Made by a program: the position numbers and the translations under genes | The notes under the pieces: model-generated | Database searches by the model: none | The model's input: the letters and a program-made list of their open reading frames with translations, nothing else | Told to the model about the DNA's origin: nothing | Shown here: one piece after another, positions 1 through 5,444 of the stretch | Layout: every line of letters begins with the position of its first letter | Numbering within the stretch: position 1 is the stretch's first letter | Origin: Chlorobiota bacterium | Lineage (GTDB): Bacteria > Bacteroidota > Bacteroidia > Flavobacteriales > Flavobacteriaceae | Direction of reading: 5' to 3' | DNA length: 5,829 nucleotides | NCBI GenBank assembly: GCA_013151975.1 | Contig: JAADHG010000304.1 | Location: forward strand, 1 to 5,829

Positions 1-294
1 ACCACCAGTTGTAACTATAATTTGGTTAGCATTAACTAAAATGTCATTTTTTGAATAATAATCTGCAATCTTAGTTCTATATTTCTCTGAACCTTCAGAT
101 CGGCTATAGGCAACTACTTCTAAAGTGTTATTTTTTACTGCATCTAGGGCCACCTGTGGTGTTTTAATGTCTGGCTGACCTATATTTAGGTGAAATACTT
201 TTGTGCCCCGTTTTTTTGCGTCTTCGGCAAAAGGAACCAATTTACGTATTGGTGATTGCGGCATTGATTGTCCTTTATTAGATATTGTTGGCAT
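1..294 (-). CDS. PLP-dependent class I/II aminotransferase, N-terminal part (partial)
   Basis: The minus strand is open from the ATG at 294-292 to the window edge, giving 98 residues in frame; the C-terminal majority, including the lysine that would bind pyridoxal phosphate, is outside. The visible part matches the start of aspartate-aminotransferase-like (fold type I) enzymes: an SPIRKLVPFAEDAKKRG helix at residues 14-30, a conserved G-Q-P-D...T-P segment at 39-46, a YSRSEG substrate-side loop at 63-68, and TTGG at 95-98, where the cofactor-phosphate-binding loop begins. These enzymes move an amino group between an amino acid and a 2-oxo acid in the cytoplasm; the substrate cannot be read from this fragment. 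A second in-frame ATG (residue 11) is less likely, because family members as I recall them carry a similar short N-terminal lead. It is divergent from the protease gene. No Shine-Dalgarno is seen. Possible -7 elements on the minus strand lie around 318-334 but none is a perfect match. Confidence 0.88.
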   Translation of the reverse strand, partial: MPTISNKGQSMPQSPIRKLVPFAEDAKKRGTKVFHLNIGQPDIKTPQVALDAVKNNTLEVVAYSRSEGSEKYRTKIADYYSKNDILVNANQIIVTTGG

Positions 295-342
295 TCTGCA
301 GGTTTTTAATTGTGCCACAAAGTTGCAAAATATATCTTAAAG

Positions 343-383
343 TTTCTTTAAAATAAAGGCCTTTATAAATTATTTCTTTAAAA
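343..383. repeat. Pair of 11-bp direct repeats 30 bp apart
   Basis: TTTCTTTAAAA occurs at 343-353 and again at 373-383, exactly 30 bp apart (close to three helical turns), on either side of the palindrome at 353-366. The region is AT-rich, so a chance match cannot be dismissed, but the even spacing around a palindrome is notable. It lies between two divergent starts (294 and 427). Confidence 0.4.
353..366. promoter_or_regulatory. 14-bp perfect palindrome in divergent intergenic region
   Basis: ATAAAGGCCTTTAT is a perfect inverted repeat with no spacer, in the 132-bp gap between the divergent aminotransferase and protease genes. It overlaps by one base the end of the first of two identical 11-bp direct repeats (343-353 and 373-383). 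Its place, about where -33 elements for either gene would be expected, would suit a dimeric regulator. That role is inference; no known binding motif is recognised. Confidence 0.35.
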
Positions 384-389
384 GATTTG
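382..389 (+). promoter_or_regulatory. Possible -7 element of the protease gene
   Basis: AAGATTTG matches the Bacteroidetes -7 consensus TAnnTTTG at all but the first defined base. It would place transcription start a few bases downstream, roughly 30 nt before the ATG at 427, similar to the leader inferred for valS. No good TTG/TTTG -33 element stands at the right distance; the palindrome at 353-366 occupies that zone. Weak prediction. Confidence 0.25.
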
Positions 390-426
390 TAAATTGAAGA
401 AGGCGCAATTTTTTATAAAAAAATTC

Positions 427-1758
427 ATGAAAAAGATTTTTATATGTTCCTTGTTTTTTTTGAGCTTCTGTTTATCGTCTTTAGCACAAGGGAAGTTTAT
501 TTTGCAAAAAGGTACTCATGACAAAATTAATTTTAAGTTAATACATAATTTAATAATTATTCCTGTAGAAATTAATGGGGTAGTACTTTCTTTTTTATTA
601 GATACTGGTGTAAGTAAACCCATAATCTTCAATTTTTTGAATCTTACGGAAGAGCTTCAGATTAACCAAACTGAACGTATTTTTTTAAGAGGTTTGGGAG
701 AAGGTGAATCTGTAGAAGCTCTTAAATCAAAAAACAATATTTTTAGAATAGGAAAAGCCATTAGTTTTAGCCAAGATTTATATGCCATTTTTGATCCAGC
801 ATTAAATTTTGCGCCAAAACTGGGAGTGCCTATTCATGGTATAATAGGTTATGATTTATTGAAGGATTTTATTGTAGAAATTAATTATTCTCAAAAAGTT
901 ATGAGATTGTATGATCCCGAAAGTTACAAGAAAAAAAAATGTAAAAAGTGTAAGTCTTTTGAATTAAACTTTTTTAATAAGAAGCCTTATATTGATGCTG
1001 ATCTTATGATTAATAATATCGATATTCCGGTAAAATTGTTAATTGACACTGGCGGGAGCGATGCATTGTGGTTGTTTGAAGACGATTCAAAACATATTTC
1101 TATACCCAAAAAGCATTTTGTAGATTTTCTGGGAAGAGGTTTAAGTGGTAGCGTTTATGGTAAGCGAACTAAAATTGATGAAATTTCATTGGGCGAATTT
1201 AAGCTTAAAAAAGTTAATGCTGCTTTTCCTGATTCCACATCTATTGCTTTTGCTAGAAAATTTAAAGAGAGAAATGGAAGTATTGGAGGAGGAATTTTAA
1301 AACGATTTAATATTATTTTTGATTATCCAAATAGTAGAATTACTTTAAAAAAGAATCATCATTTTAGAAATCCATTTTATTATAATAAGAGCGGTATTGT
1401 TTTAGAACATAGTGGTGTTAGAGTAGTTAAGAAAATTGATAGGAGCATAGAGATAACAACATTTAATAATAAAAATGAATCTATTACTAGGACTCCAATG
1501 GTAGTTTCCGGTTCTTACAAATATGTTTTGGCACCTGCATTTACTATTGTTGAATTGCGTAAAGATTCACCTGCTCATAGAGCTGGTCTTCAACTGGGAG
1601 ATGTTATTCTTAGTATTAATAATAAGCAAGCTCATGCTTACACTTTGCAAGAAGTAACACAACTATTTTATGGAAAGAATGGAGATCAAATTAGATTGCT
1701 AATTGACAGAAAAGGGGTGCAAATGAGATTTAAATTTAAATTGGAAAGCTTATTATAA
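427..1758 (+). CDS. Secreted aspartyl protease family protein with C-terminal PDZ domain
   Basis: A 443-residue protein, counted from the ATG at 427. An in-frame TTG at 394 would add 11 residues, but the ATG gives a clean signal peptide: MKK, a hydrophobic core, then SSLA|QG with likely cleavage after residue 20. The mature protein has two retropepsin-like lobes. Lobe 1 has the catalytic-type motif LLDTGVS (D59-T60-G61) and a closing IIGYDLLKDF block at about 139-148. Lobe 2 repeats the plan with LIDTGGS (D207-T208-G209) and SIGGGILKRF at about 285-294. A basic linker between the lobes carries CKKC (C172, C175). The C-terminus (about 372-441) is a PDZ domain with SPAHRAGLQLGDVI. This fits the Bacteroidetes aspartyl protease family, where both aspartates would form one active site within a single chain and the PDZ would bind substrate or partner C-termini. 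Location is presumably periplasmic or surface. Substrate is unknown. The gene is transcribed alone and faces the DUF1573 gene across a shared terminator; it looks more AT-rich than valS. Confidence 0.88.
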   Translation: MKKIFICSLFFLSFCLSSLAQGKFILQKGTHDKINFKLIHNLIIIPVEINGVVLSFLLDTGVSKPIIFNFLNLTEELQINQTERIFLRGLGEGESVEALKSKNNIFRIGKAISFSQDLYAIFDPALNFAPKLGVPIHGIIGYDLLKDFIVEINYSQKVMRLYDPESYKKKKCKKCKSFELNFFNKKPYIDADLMINNIDIPVKLLIDTGGSDALWLFEDDSKHISIPKKHFVDFLGRGLSGSVYGKRTKIDEISLGEFKLKKVNAAFPDSTSIAFARKFKERNGSIGGGILKRFNIIFDYPNSRITLKKNHHFRNPFYYNKSGIVLEHSGVRVVKKIDRSIEITTFNNKNESITRTPMVVSGSYKYVLAPAFTIVELRKDSPAHRAGLQLGDVILSINNKQAHAYTLQEVTQLFYGKNGDQIRLLIDRKGVQMRFKFKLESLL

Positions 1759-1765
1759 CAAAAAC

Positions 1766-1781
1766 CCTCCTAAAAAGGAGG
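1766..1781. terminator. Bidirectional hairpin terminator between convergent genes
   Basis: CCTCCT (1766-1771) pairs perfectly with AGGAGG (1776-1781) across an AAAA loop. It lies 7 bases past the protease stop and 27 bases past the DUF1573 stop on the other strand. Read on the minus strand, the stem is soon followed by a run of five T's (complement of 1760-1764), a classic intrinsic terminator. On the plus strand a weaker T-rich stretch (about 1788-1797) follows after a gap. It therefore probably ends both genes, best the DUF1573 transcript. Confidence 0.75.
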
Positions 1782-1808
1782 ATTCAATATATTTTTGTAT
1801 AAAAATTA

Positions 1809-2237
1809 TTACTGTTCTATTACACTCTTTGTTTTCTTTTTTAATACACTGTTTTTACTAGAATCTACAACCAAGCCTTTAATTTTCAAGGCTACATTCG
1901 GAGTATCTGCATTAGATGTTACAGTAATTGTCTTTCTAATAGGATTTACTCTGTTTGTGTCATACTTTACTTGTATTTCTCCAGATTTTCCAGGCATAAT
2001 AGGGTCTTTTGGCCAACTTGGAACAGTGCATCCACAGGTAGATTTAACTTTAGTAATAATTAACGGGGCTTCTCCAGTATTTGTAAATTCAAAAATTCTT
2101 ACACCATCGGCGCCTTTTTCAATGGTACCATAGTCAATAACATCAGTTTTGAATTCAATTTTTGCTACTTTCTCTTGTGCATTAACAGAAAAACTGATTA
2201 GTCCAATACATAAAATAGTAATTAAATGTTTCATCAT
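1809..2237 (-). CDS. Secreted DUF1573 domain-containing protein
   Basis: A complete 142-residue protein. Residues 1-20 form a signal peptide (hydrophobic core ILCIGLISFSV, then VNA|QE with likely cleavage after A20), so it is exported. The mature part is a single DUF1573 domain at about 25-125: a D-Y-G-T-I-E-K-G strand near 35-42, FEFTNTGEAPLII at 49-61, the diagnostic S-T-C-G-C-T at 66-71, a proline/glycine turn around P79-G83, and an IRKTITVTSN strand at 100-109. The domain is an immunoglobulin-like beta sandwich very common in Bacteroidetes; its function is not established. The two cysteines of CGC are the only ones in the mature chain. A lysine-rich tail (125-142) lacks recognisable features. 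Two consecutive ATG codons (2237 and 2234) could start translation; neither has a Shine-Dalgarno site, and the leader is A-rich as usual for the phylum. The gene is divergent from valS and convergent with the protease gene. Confidence 0.92.
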   Translation of the reverse strand: MMKHLITILCIGLISFSVNAQEKVAKIEFKTDVIDYGTIEKGADGVRIFEFTNTGEAPLIITKVKSTCGCTVPSWPKDPIMPGKSGEIQVKYDTNRVNPIRKTITVTSNADTPNVALKIKGLVVDSSKNSVLKKKTKSVIEQ

Positions 2238-2284
2238 TTTTATTTTAAATTCAATGTAAACTTACTTACTTTTTAGACATTCTA

Positions 2285-2292
2285 CAAAATTA
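2285..2292 (-). promoter_or_regulatory. -7 promoter element of the DUF1573 gene
   Basis: The minus strand reads TAATTTTG, an exact match to the Bacteroidetes -7 consensus TAnnTTTG. It implies a transcript start near 2278 and a leader of about 40 nt before the ATG at 2237. The nearest upstream TTG on this strand (2310-2308) is only 15 bp away, shorter than the usual 17-23, so the -33 part is doubtful. TTAGAC occurs on the plus strand at 2273-2278 and 2293-2298, flanking this element 20 bp apart. Confidence 0.45.
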
Positions 2293-2357
2293 TTAGACGA
2301 ACTACGTCAATAAAAAATCACTTAAACTATTCAAAAGAACATTATTAGTCTTTATAA

Positions 2358-2388
2358 TTTCGCAGAAAACAAAATATAAGTACTTTTG
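2358..2388 (+). promoter_or_regulatory. valS promoter (-33/-7, Bacteroidetes type)
   Basis: TACTTTTG at 2381-2388 matches TAnnTTTG exactly. TTTC at 2358-2361 stands 19 bp upstream, one base from the TTTG expected at -33. Transcription would start near 2394, leaving a short leader of about 25 nt before the ATG at 2419. Because the in-frame TTG at 2386-2388 is itself the end of the -7 element, it cannot be the start codon of an mRNA made from this promoter. This decides the start of valS. Confidence 0.6.
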
Positions 2389-2418
2389 CACATTAATGTT
2401 CAAAAACTATTCCAAAGT

Positions 2419-5049
2419 ATGTCAATTCCATCACAATATGATGCCACTAATGTAGAAGGCAAATGGTACGATTACTGGATGAAACACAACTATTTTCATT
2501 CTGTACCAGACGAGAGAGAGCCTTATACTATTGTTATTCCTCCACCCAATGTTACTGGAGTGTTGCATATGGGACATATGCTTAATAATACCATTCAGGA
2601 TGTATTAATCCGTCGTGCGCGTTTACAAGGTAAAAACGCATGTTGGGTTCCTGGAACAGATCATGCTTCTATTGCTACTGAAGCAAAAGTTGTTGAAAAG
2701 CTTAAAAAACAAGGCATTAATAAAAACGACCTTACTAGAGAAGAGTTTTTGACACATGCTTGGGATTGGACACATGAATATGGTGGTGTCATCCTAGAAC
2801 AATTAAAGAAATTAGGATGTTCTTGCGATTGGAATCGTACAAAGTTCACTATGGACGACGATATGAACGAAGGCGTTATAAAAGTGTTTATCGATTTATA
2901 TAACAAAGGCTTGATTTATCGTGGTTATCGTATGGTAAATTGGGACCCTGTTGCTAAAACAACCCTTTCTGATGAAGAGGTAAACCATGTTGAACGTACC
3001 GATAAATTGTATTATGTAAAATATCGAATAGAAAATGAAGATGGTTTTGTAACAATTGCCACCACACGTCCTGAAACCATTTTGGGAGACACAGCAGTTT
3101 GTATTAATCCTAATGATGAACGTTTTGCTCATTTAAGAGGAAAACATGTAATTGTACCTATTTGTAATCGTATAGTTCCTATAATTGAAGACGATTATGT
3201 AGATATTGAGTTTGGTACAGGTTGCTTAAAAATTACACCAGCTCATGATGTAAATGATAAAGAGATAGGAGACAGGCACAATCTTGAAGTTATTGATATT
3301 TTAAATGACGATGCGAGTTTAAATAGTTATGGTTTGCATCATGAAGGGAAAGGCCGTGTTGTGGCACGTAAAGATGTTGCTAAAGAACTCGAAGATTTGG
3401 GGATTCTTGTAAAAATTGAAGACATAACTCATAAAGTAGGCACAAGTGAGCGTACACATGCTGTTATTGAACCTAGGCTTTCAGATCAGTGGTTTTTAAA
3501 GATGAAGGATTTGGTAAAACCAGCAATTCAGGCGGTTTTAGTAGATGGCGATATCAAATTATTTCCAAAAAAGTTTGAAAACACCTATCGCCATTGGATG
3601 GAAAATATTCGAGATTGGAATATTTCGCGCCAGTTACTTTGGGGACAACAAATACCCGCCTATTATTATGGCGATGGCAAAAACGATTTTGTAGTTGCTA
3701 AAAATAAAGAAGAAGCTCTAAAGTTAGCACAGGAAAAAACCGAAGACCGAAGACTGAAGATTGAAGACTTAAAGCAAGATAAAGACGCTTTAGATACGTG
3801 GTTTTCGTCATGGTTGTGGCCAATGAGTGTATTTGATGGTATCAGAAATCCTGAAAACGACGAGATTAATTACTATTACCCAACCAACGATTTAGTAACC
3901 GGACCAGATATCTTATTCTTTTGGGTTGCACGTATGATTGTTGCAGGTTATGAGTTTAAAGGTGAAAAACCATTTTCTAATGTGTATTTAACAGGATTGG
4001 TTCGTGATAAGCAACGCCGCAAGATGAGTAAGTCTTTAGGGAATTCGCCTGACGCTTTAAAACTAATTGCAGATTTTGGTGCTGATGGTGTTCGGGTAGG
4101 CTTATTGTTGAGTGCAGCCGCTGGAAACGATTTAATGTTTGATGAAGCGCTTTGCCAACAAGGAAAAGCTTTTGGTAATAAAATTTGGAATGCCTTTAGA
4201 TTGATAAATGGTTGGGAAGTTGCTGATATCGAGCAACCTGAATCTTCTAGAATAGCCATTGAATGGTACCAAAGTAAATTCCAAAAGGTGCTTTTAGAGA
4301 TTGAAGACCATTACAGCAAATACCGATTGAGCGATGTGTTAATGGCAACCTATAAACTTATTTGGGATGATTTCTGTTCATGGTTACTGGAAATGGTAAA
4401 ACCGACATATCAACAACCTATAGATAAAGCAACATTTGCTGCGATTATTACCATTTTAGAAGATAATTTAAAGCTGTTGCATCCGTTTATGCCATTTTTA
4501 ACTGAAGAGATTTGGCAACATATTTCTGAACGAACTCCAGAGCAAGCACTTATTATTGCAAAATGGCCAGAAGGGAAGCCTGCAAATAAAAAATTAATTG
4601 CCGAATTTGATTTTGCTGCTGAAGTAATCTCGGGAATAAGAACTATTAGAAAGCAAAAGAATATTGCATTTAAAGATAGTATTGAACTGTTTGTATTAAA
4701 TAATGACAACACTTCAAAAACCTTTGATGTGGTTATTAGTAAGCTAGGAAACATTTCAGCGTTGCATTATACAGATACAAAGGTAGATGGTGCATTAACC
4801 TTTAGAGTAAAATCAAACGAATATTTTGTACCAATGCAAGGGGGTATTGATGTAGAAGCTGAAATTGCAAAACTTACAGAAGAATTAAATTATACAGAAG
4901 GCTTTTTAAAATCGGTACAAAAGAAGTTAGCTAACGAGCGTTTTGTGGCTGGAGCACCAGAGCAAGTCGTGGCAAGCGAAAAGAAAAAAGAAGCTGATGC
5001 TTTAGCAAAAATAGAGACTCTTAATGCAAGTTTGGCAAGTTTGAAATAA
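2419..5049 (+). CDS. valS: Valyl-tRNA synthetase
   Basis: Cytoplasmic class I aminoacyl-tRNA synthetase that activates valine with ATP, loads it on tRNA-Val and hydrolyses mischarged threonine. The 876 residues from the ATG at 2419 match the usual size. Catalytic domain: PPPNVTGVLHMGH with the HIGH-type motif HMGH at 50-53, and KMSKS at 535-539. The editing (CP1) domain carries TTRPETILGDTA (215-226) and the block around ITPAHDVND (272-280). RDWNISRQLLWGQQIP (398-413) and DTWFSSWLWP (459-468) mark the return to the catalytic fold. The anticodon-binding helical domain covers about 610-760. The C-terminal 65 or so residues are the charged coiled-coil arm typical of ValS, with the conserved NERFVAGAPE stretch at 839-848. 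An in-frame TTG at 2386 would add 11 residues but lies inside the promoter -7 element, and family members begin close to residue 1 as chosen here. The gene appears monocistronic. Oddity: residues 441-450 are encoded by a heptanucleotide tandem repeat. Confidence 0.97.
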   Translation: MSIPSQYDATNVEGKWYDYWMKHNYFHSVPDEREPYTIVIPPPNVTGVLHMGHMLNNTIQDVLIRRARLQGKNACWVPGTDHASIATEAKVVEKLKKQGINKNDLTREEFLTHAWDWTHEYGGVILEQLKKLGCSCDWNRTKFTMDDDMNEGVIKVFIDLYNKGLIYRGYRMVNWDPVAKTTLSDEEVNHVERTDKLYYVKYRIENEDGFVTIATTRPETILGDTAVCINPNDERFAHLRGKHVIVPICNRIVPIIEDDYVDIEFGTGCLKITPAHDVNDKEIGDRHNLEVIDILNDDASLNSYGLHHEGKGRVVARKDVAKELEDLGILVKIEDITHKVGTSERTHAVIEPRLSDQWFLKMKDLVKPAIQAVLVDGDIKLFPKKFENTYRHWMENIRDWNISRQLLWGQQIPAYYYGDGKNDFVVAKNKEEALKLAQEKTEDRRLKIEDLKQDKDALDTWFSSWLWPMSVFDGIRNPENDEINYYYPTNDLVTGPDILFFWVARMIVAGYEFKGEKPFSNVYLTGLVRDKQRRKMSKSLGNSPDALKLIADFGADGVRVGLLLSAAAGNDLMFDEALCQQGKAFGNKIWNAFRLINGWEVADIEQPESSRIAIEWYQSKFQKVLLEIEDHYSKYRLSDVLMATYKLIWDDFCSWLLEMVKPTYQQPIDKATFAAIITILEDNLKLLHPFMPFLTEEIWQHISERTPEQALIIAKWPEGKPANKKLIAEFDFAAEVISGIRTIRKQKNIAFKDSIELFVLNNDNTSKTFDVVISKLGNISALHYTDTKVDGALTFRVKSNEYFVPMQGGIDVEAEIAKLTEELNYTEGFLKSVQKKLANERFVAGAPEQVVASEKKKEADALAKIETLNASLASLK
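3741..3768 (+). repeat. Four tandem heptanucleotides inside valS
   Basis: Four consecutive copies of YGAAGAY (Y = C or T): CGAAGAC, CGAAGAC, TGAAGAT, TGAAGAC. They encode the charged segment TEDRRLKIED (residues 441-450) between the CP1 return and the DTWFSS block. Seven is not a multiple of three, so each copy is read in a different frame and loss or gain of one unit would shift the reading frame of an essential gene. From memory, similar GAAGAC-type heptads recur between genes in Flavobacteriaceae genomes; that cannot be verified here. Confidence 0.7.
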
Positions 5050-5061
5050 TAAATGGTTGTT

Positions 5062-5082
5062 ATTCCGTATTTGATACGGAAT
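5062..5082. terminator. 9-bp perfect hairpin downstream of valS
   Basis: ATTCCGTAT (5062-5070) pairs perfectly with ATACGGAAT (5074-5082) around a TTG loop, 12 bases after the valS stop. No T-run follows on either strand, so it is not a canonical intrinsic terminator; it may slow polymerase or protect the 3' end. It is the first hairpin of the repeat-like element at 5057-5170. Confidence 0.45.
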
Positions 5083-5100
5083 CTATTACCAATTAGTTAT

Positions 5101-5142
5101 AGATGTTTGAAAACACACTTCTACATGTTCAGTGTGACATCT
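5101..5142. repeat. Nested hairpin in the valS-ACBP gap
   Basis: Outer stem AGATGT (5101-5106) with ACATCT (5137-5142), and inner stem CACACT (5114-5119) with AGTGTG (5131-5136). The stems abut on the right side and are separated by a 7-nt bulge on the left. The 11-nt loop holds the palindrome ACATGT. All 12 pairs are Watson-Crick. This is the second main structure of the element at 5057-5170. Confidence 0.55.
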
Positions 5143-5174
5143 TAGGTGTTAAACTTGCTCGCAATAACAAAGTA

Positions 5175-5444
5175 TTATTTCCGATATAAAAAGTAATCAT
5201 TTACCAAATCTATATAAATACGTTTGGCTTCATCTTCAGTAATGTCTTTAGCCTGAAATAAAGCATTGGTTTTAAAGGCATTTATTATGGCTTTACTACT
5301 ACTTGGTCTGCCGTAATCGTTGGTTGCTTTTTTATAGTAGGCATACAGGCGCAACAGGATGTCAGCAGGAAAAGGTTCTGTATACGCATTGACACGCTCG
5401 ACAGCATCTTTAAATTCAATATCTAGCTTTTCTTCACTTGTCAT
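5175..5444 (-). CDS. Acyl-CoA-binding protein (ACBP family)
   Basis: A complete 89-residue cytoplasmic protein, the usual size of single-domain ACBPs, which bind long-chain acyl-CoA esters and buffer or ferry them. Aligned by eye with bovine ACBP, the ligand-contacting residues are all kept: Tyr28, Tyr31 and Lys32 correspond to Y34, Y37 and K38 in LYAYYKKAT, Lys54 to K58, and Tyr73 to Y77 in IYIDLV. The loop between helices 2 and 3 is about two residues shorter. Both tryptophans that follow Lys54 in the bovine protein are replaced (T59, L62). There is no signal peptide or membrane segment. The ATG at 5444-5442 shares its A with the TAA stop of psd (TAATG), so translation is probably coupled and the two genes form an operon. 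Context suggests a role in supplying or protecting acyl-CoA in lipid metabolism; that is inference. Confidence 0.9.
   Translation of the reverse strand: MTSEEKLDIEFKDAVERVNAYTEPFPADILLRLYAYYKKATNDYGRPSSSKAIINAFKTNALFQAKDITEDEAKRIYIDLVNDYFLYRK

Larger units (their letters stand above)
5057..5170. repeat. 114-bp hairpin-rich repeat-like element with terminal inverted repeats
   Basis: The ends are 11-bp inverted repeats matching at 10 positions: TTGTTATTCCG at 5057-5067 and CGCAATAACAA at 5160-5170. The element starts 7 bases after the valS stop and ends 4 bases before the ACBP stop on the other strand, so it fills almost the whole convergent gap. Inside are three successive hairpin structures (5062-5082, imperfect 5083-5102, nested 5101-5142). 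No ORF and no transposase is present. Pieces resemble short dispersed repeats I recall from Bacteroidetes and other genomes (GTCATTGCGAGC-like end, CACACTTC...AGTGTGACA). It may also act as a transcription terminator or 3'-end stabiliser for both flanking units. Confidence 0.6.

Noticed and set aside
394..426. TTG start adding 11 residues to the aspartyl protease
   Set aside because: The ATG at 427 opens directly on a textbook signal peptide; the extension would bury it behind MKKAQFFIKKF and sits next to the putative -7 element.
1795..2133. 112-residue open frame on the plus strand
   Set aside because: It is wholly antisense to the well-supported DUF1573 gene, overlaps its conserved CGC region and shows no family resemblance.
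2289..2350. ATTATTAG repeated at 2289-2296 and 2341-2348 in the DUF1573-valS gap
   Set aside because: Only 8 AT-rich bases in AT-rich DNA; no palindrome or further symmetry links it to either promoter.
2661..3132. Minus-strand open frames inside valS (also 3948-4259 and 4410-4754)
   Set aside because: Shadows of the valS coding frame with no recognisable domains; valS is continuous and conserved across them.
5083..5102. Separate small hairpin (CTAT...ATAG, 8 of 10 pairs)
   Set aside because: AT-rich and imperfect, so not listed on its own; mentioned only as part of the larger element at 5057-5170.
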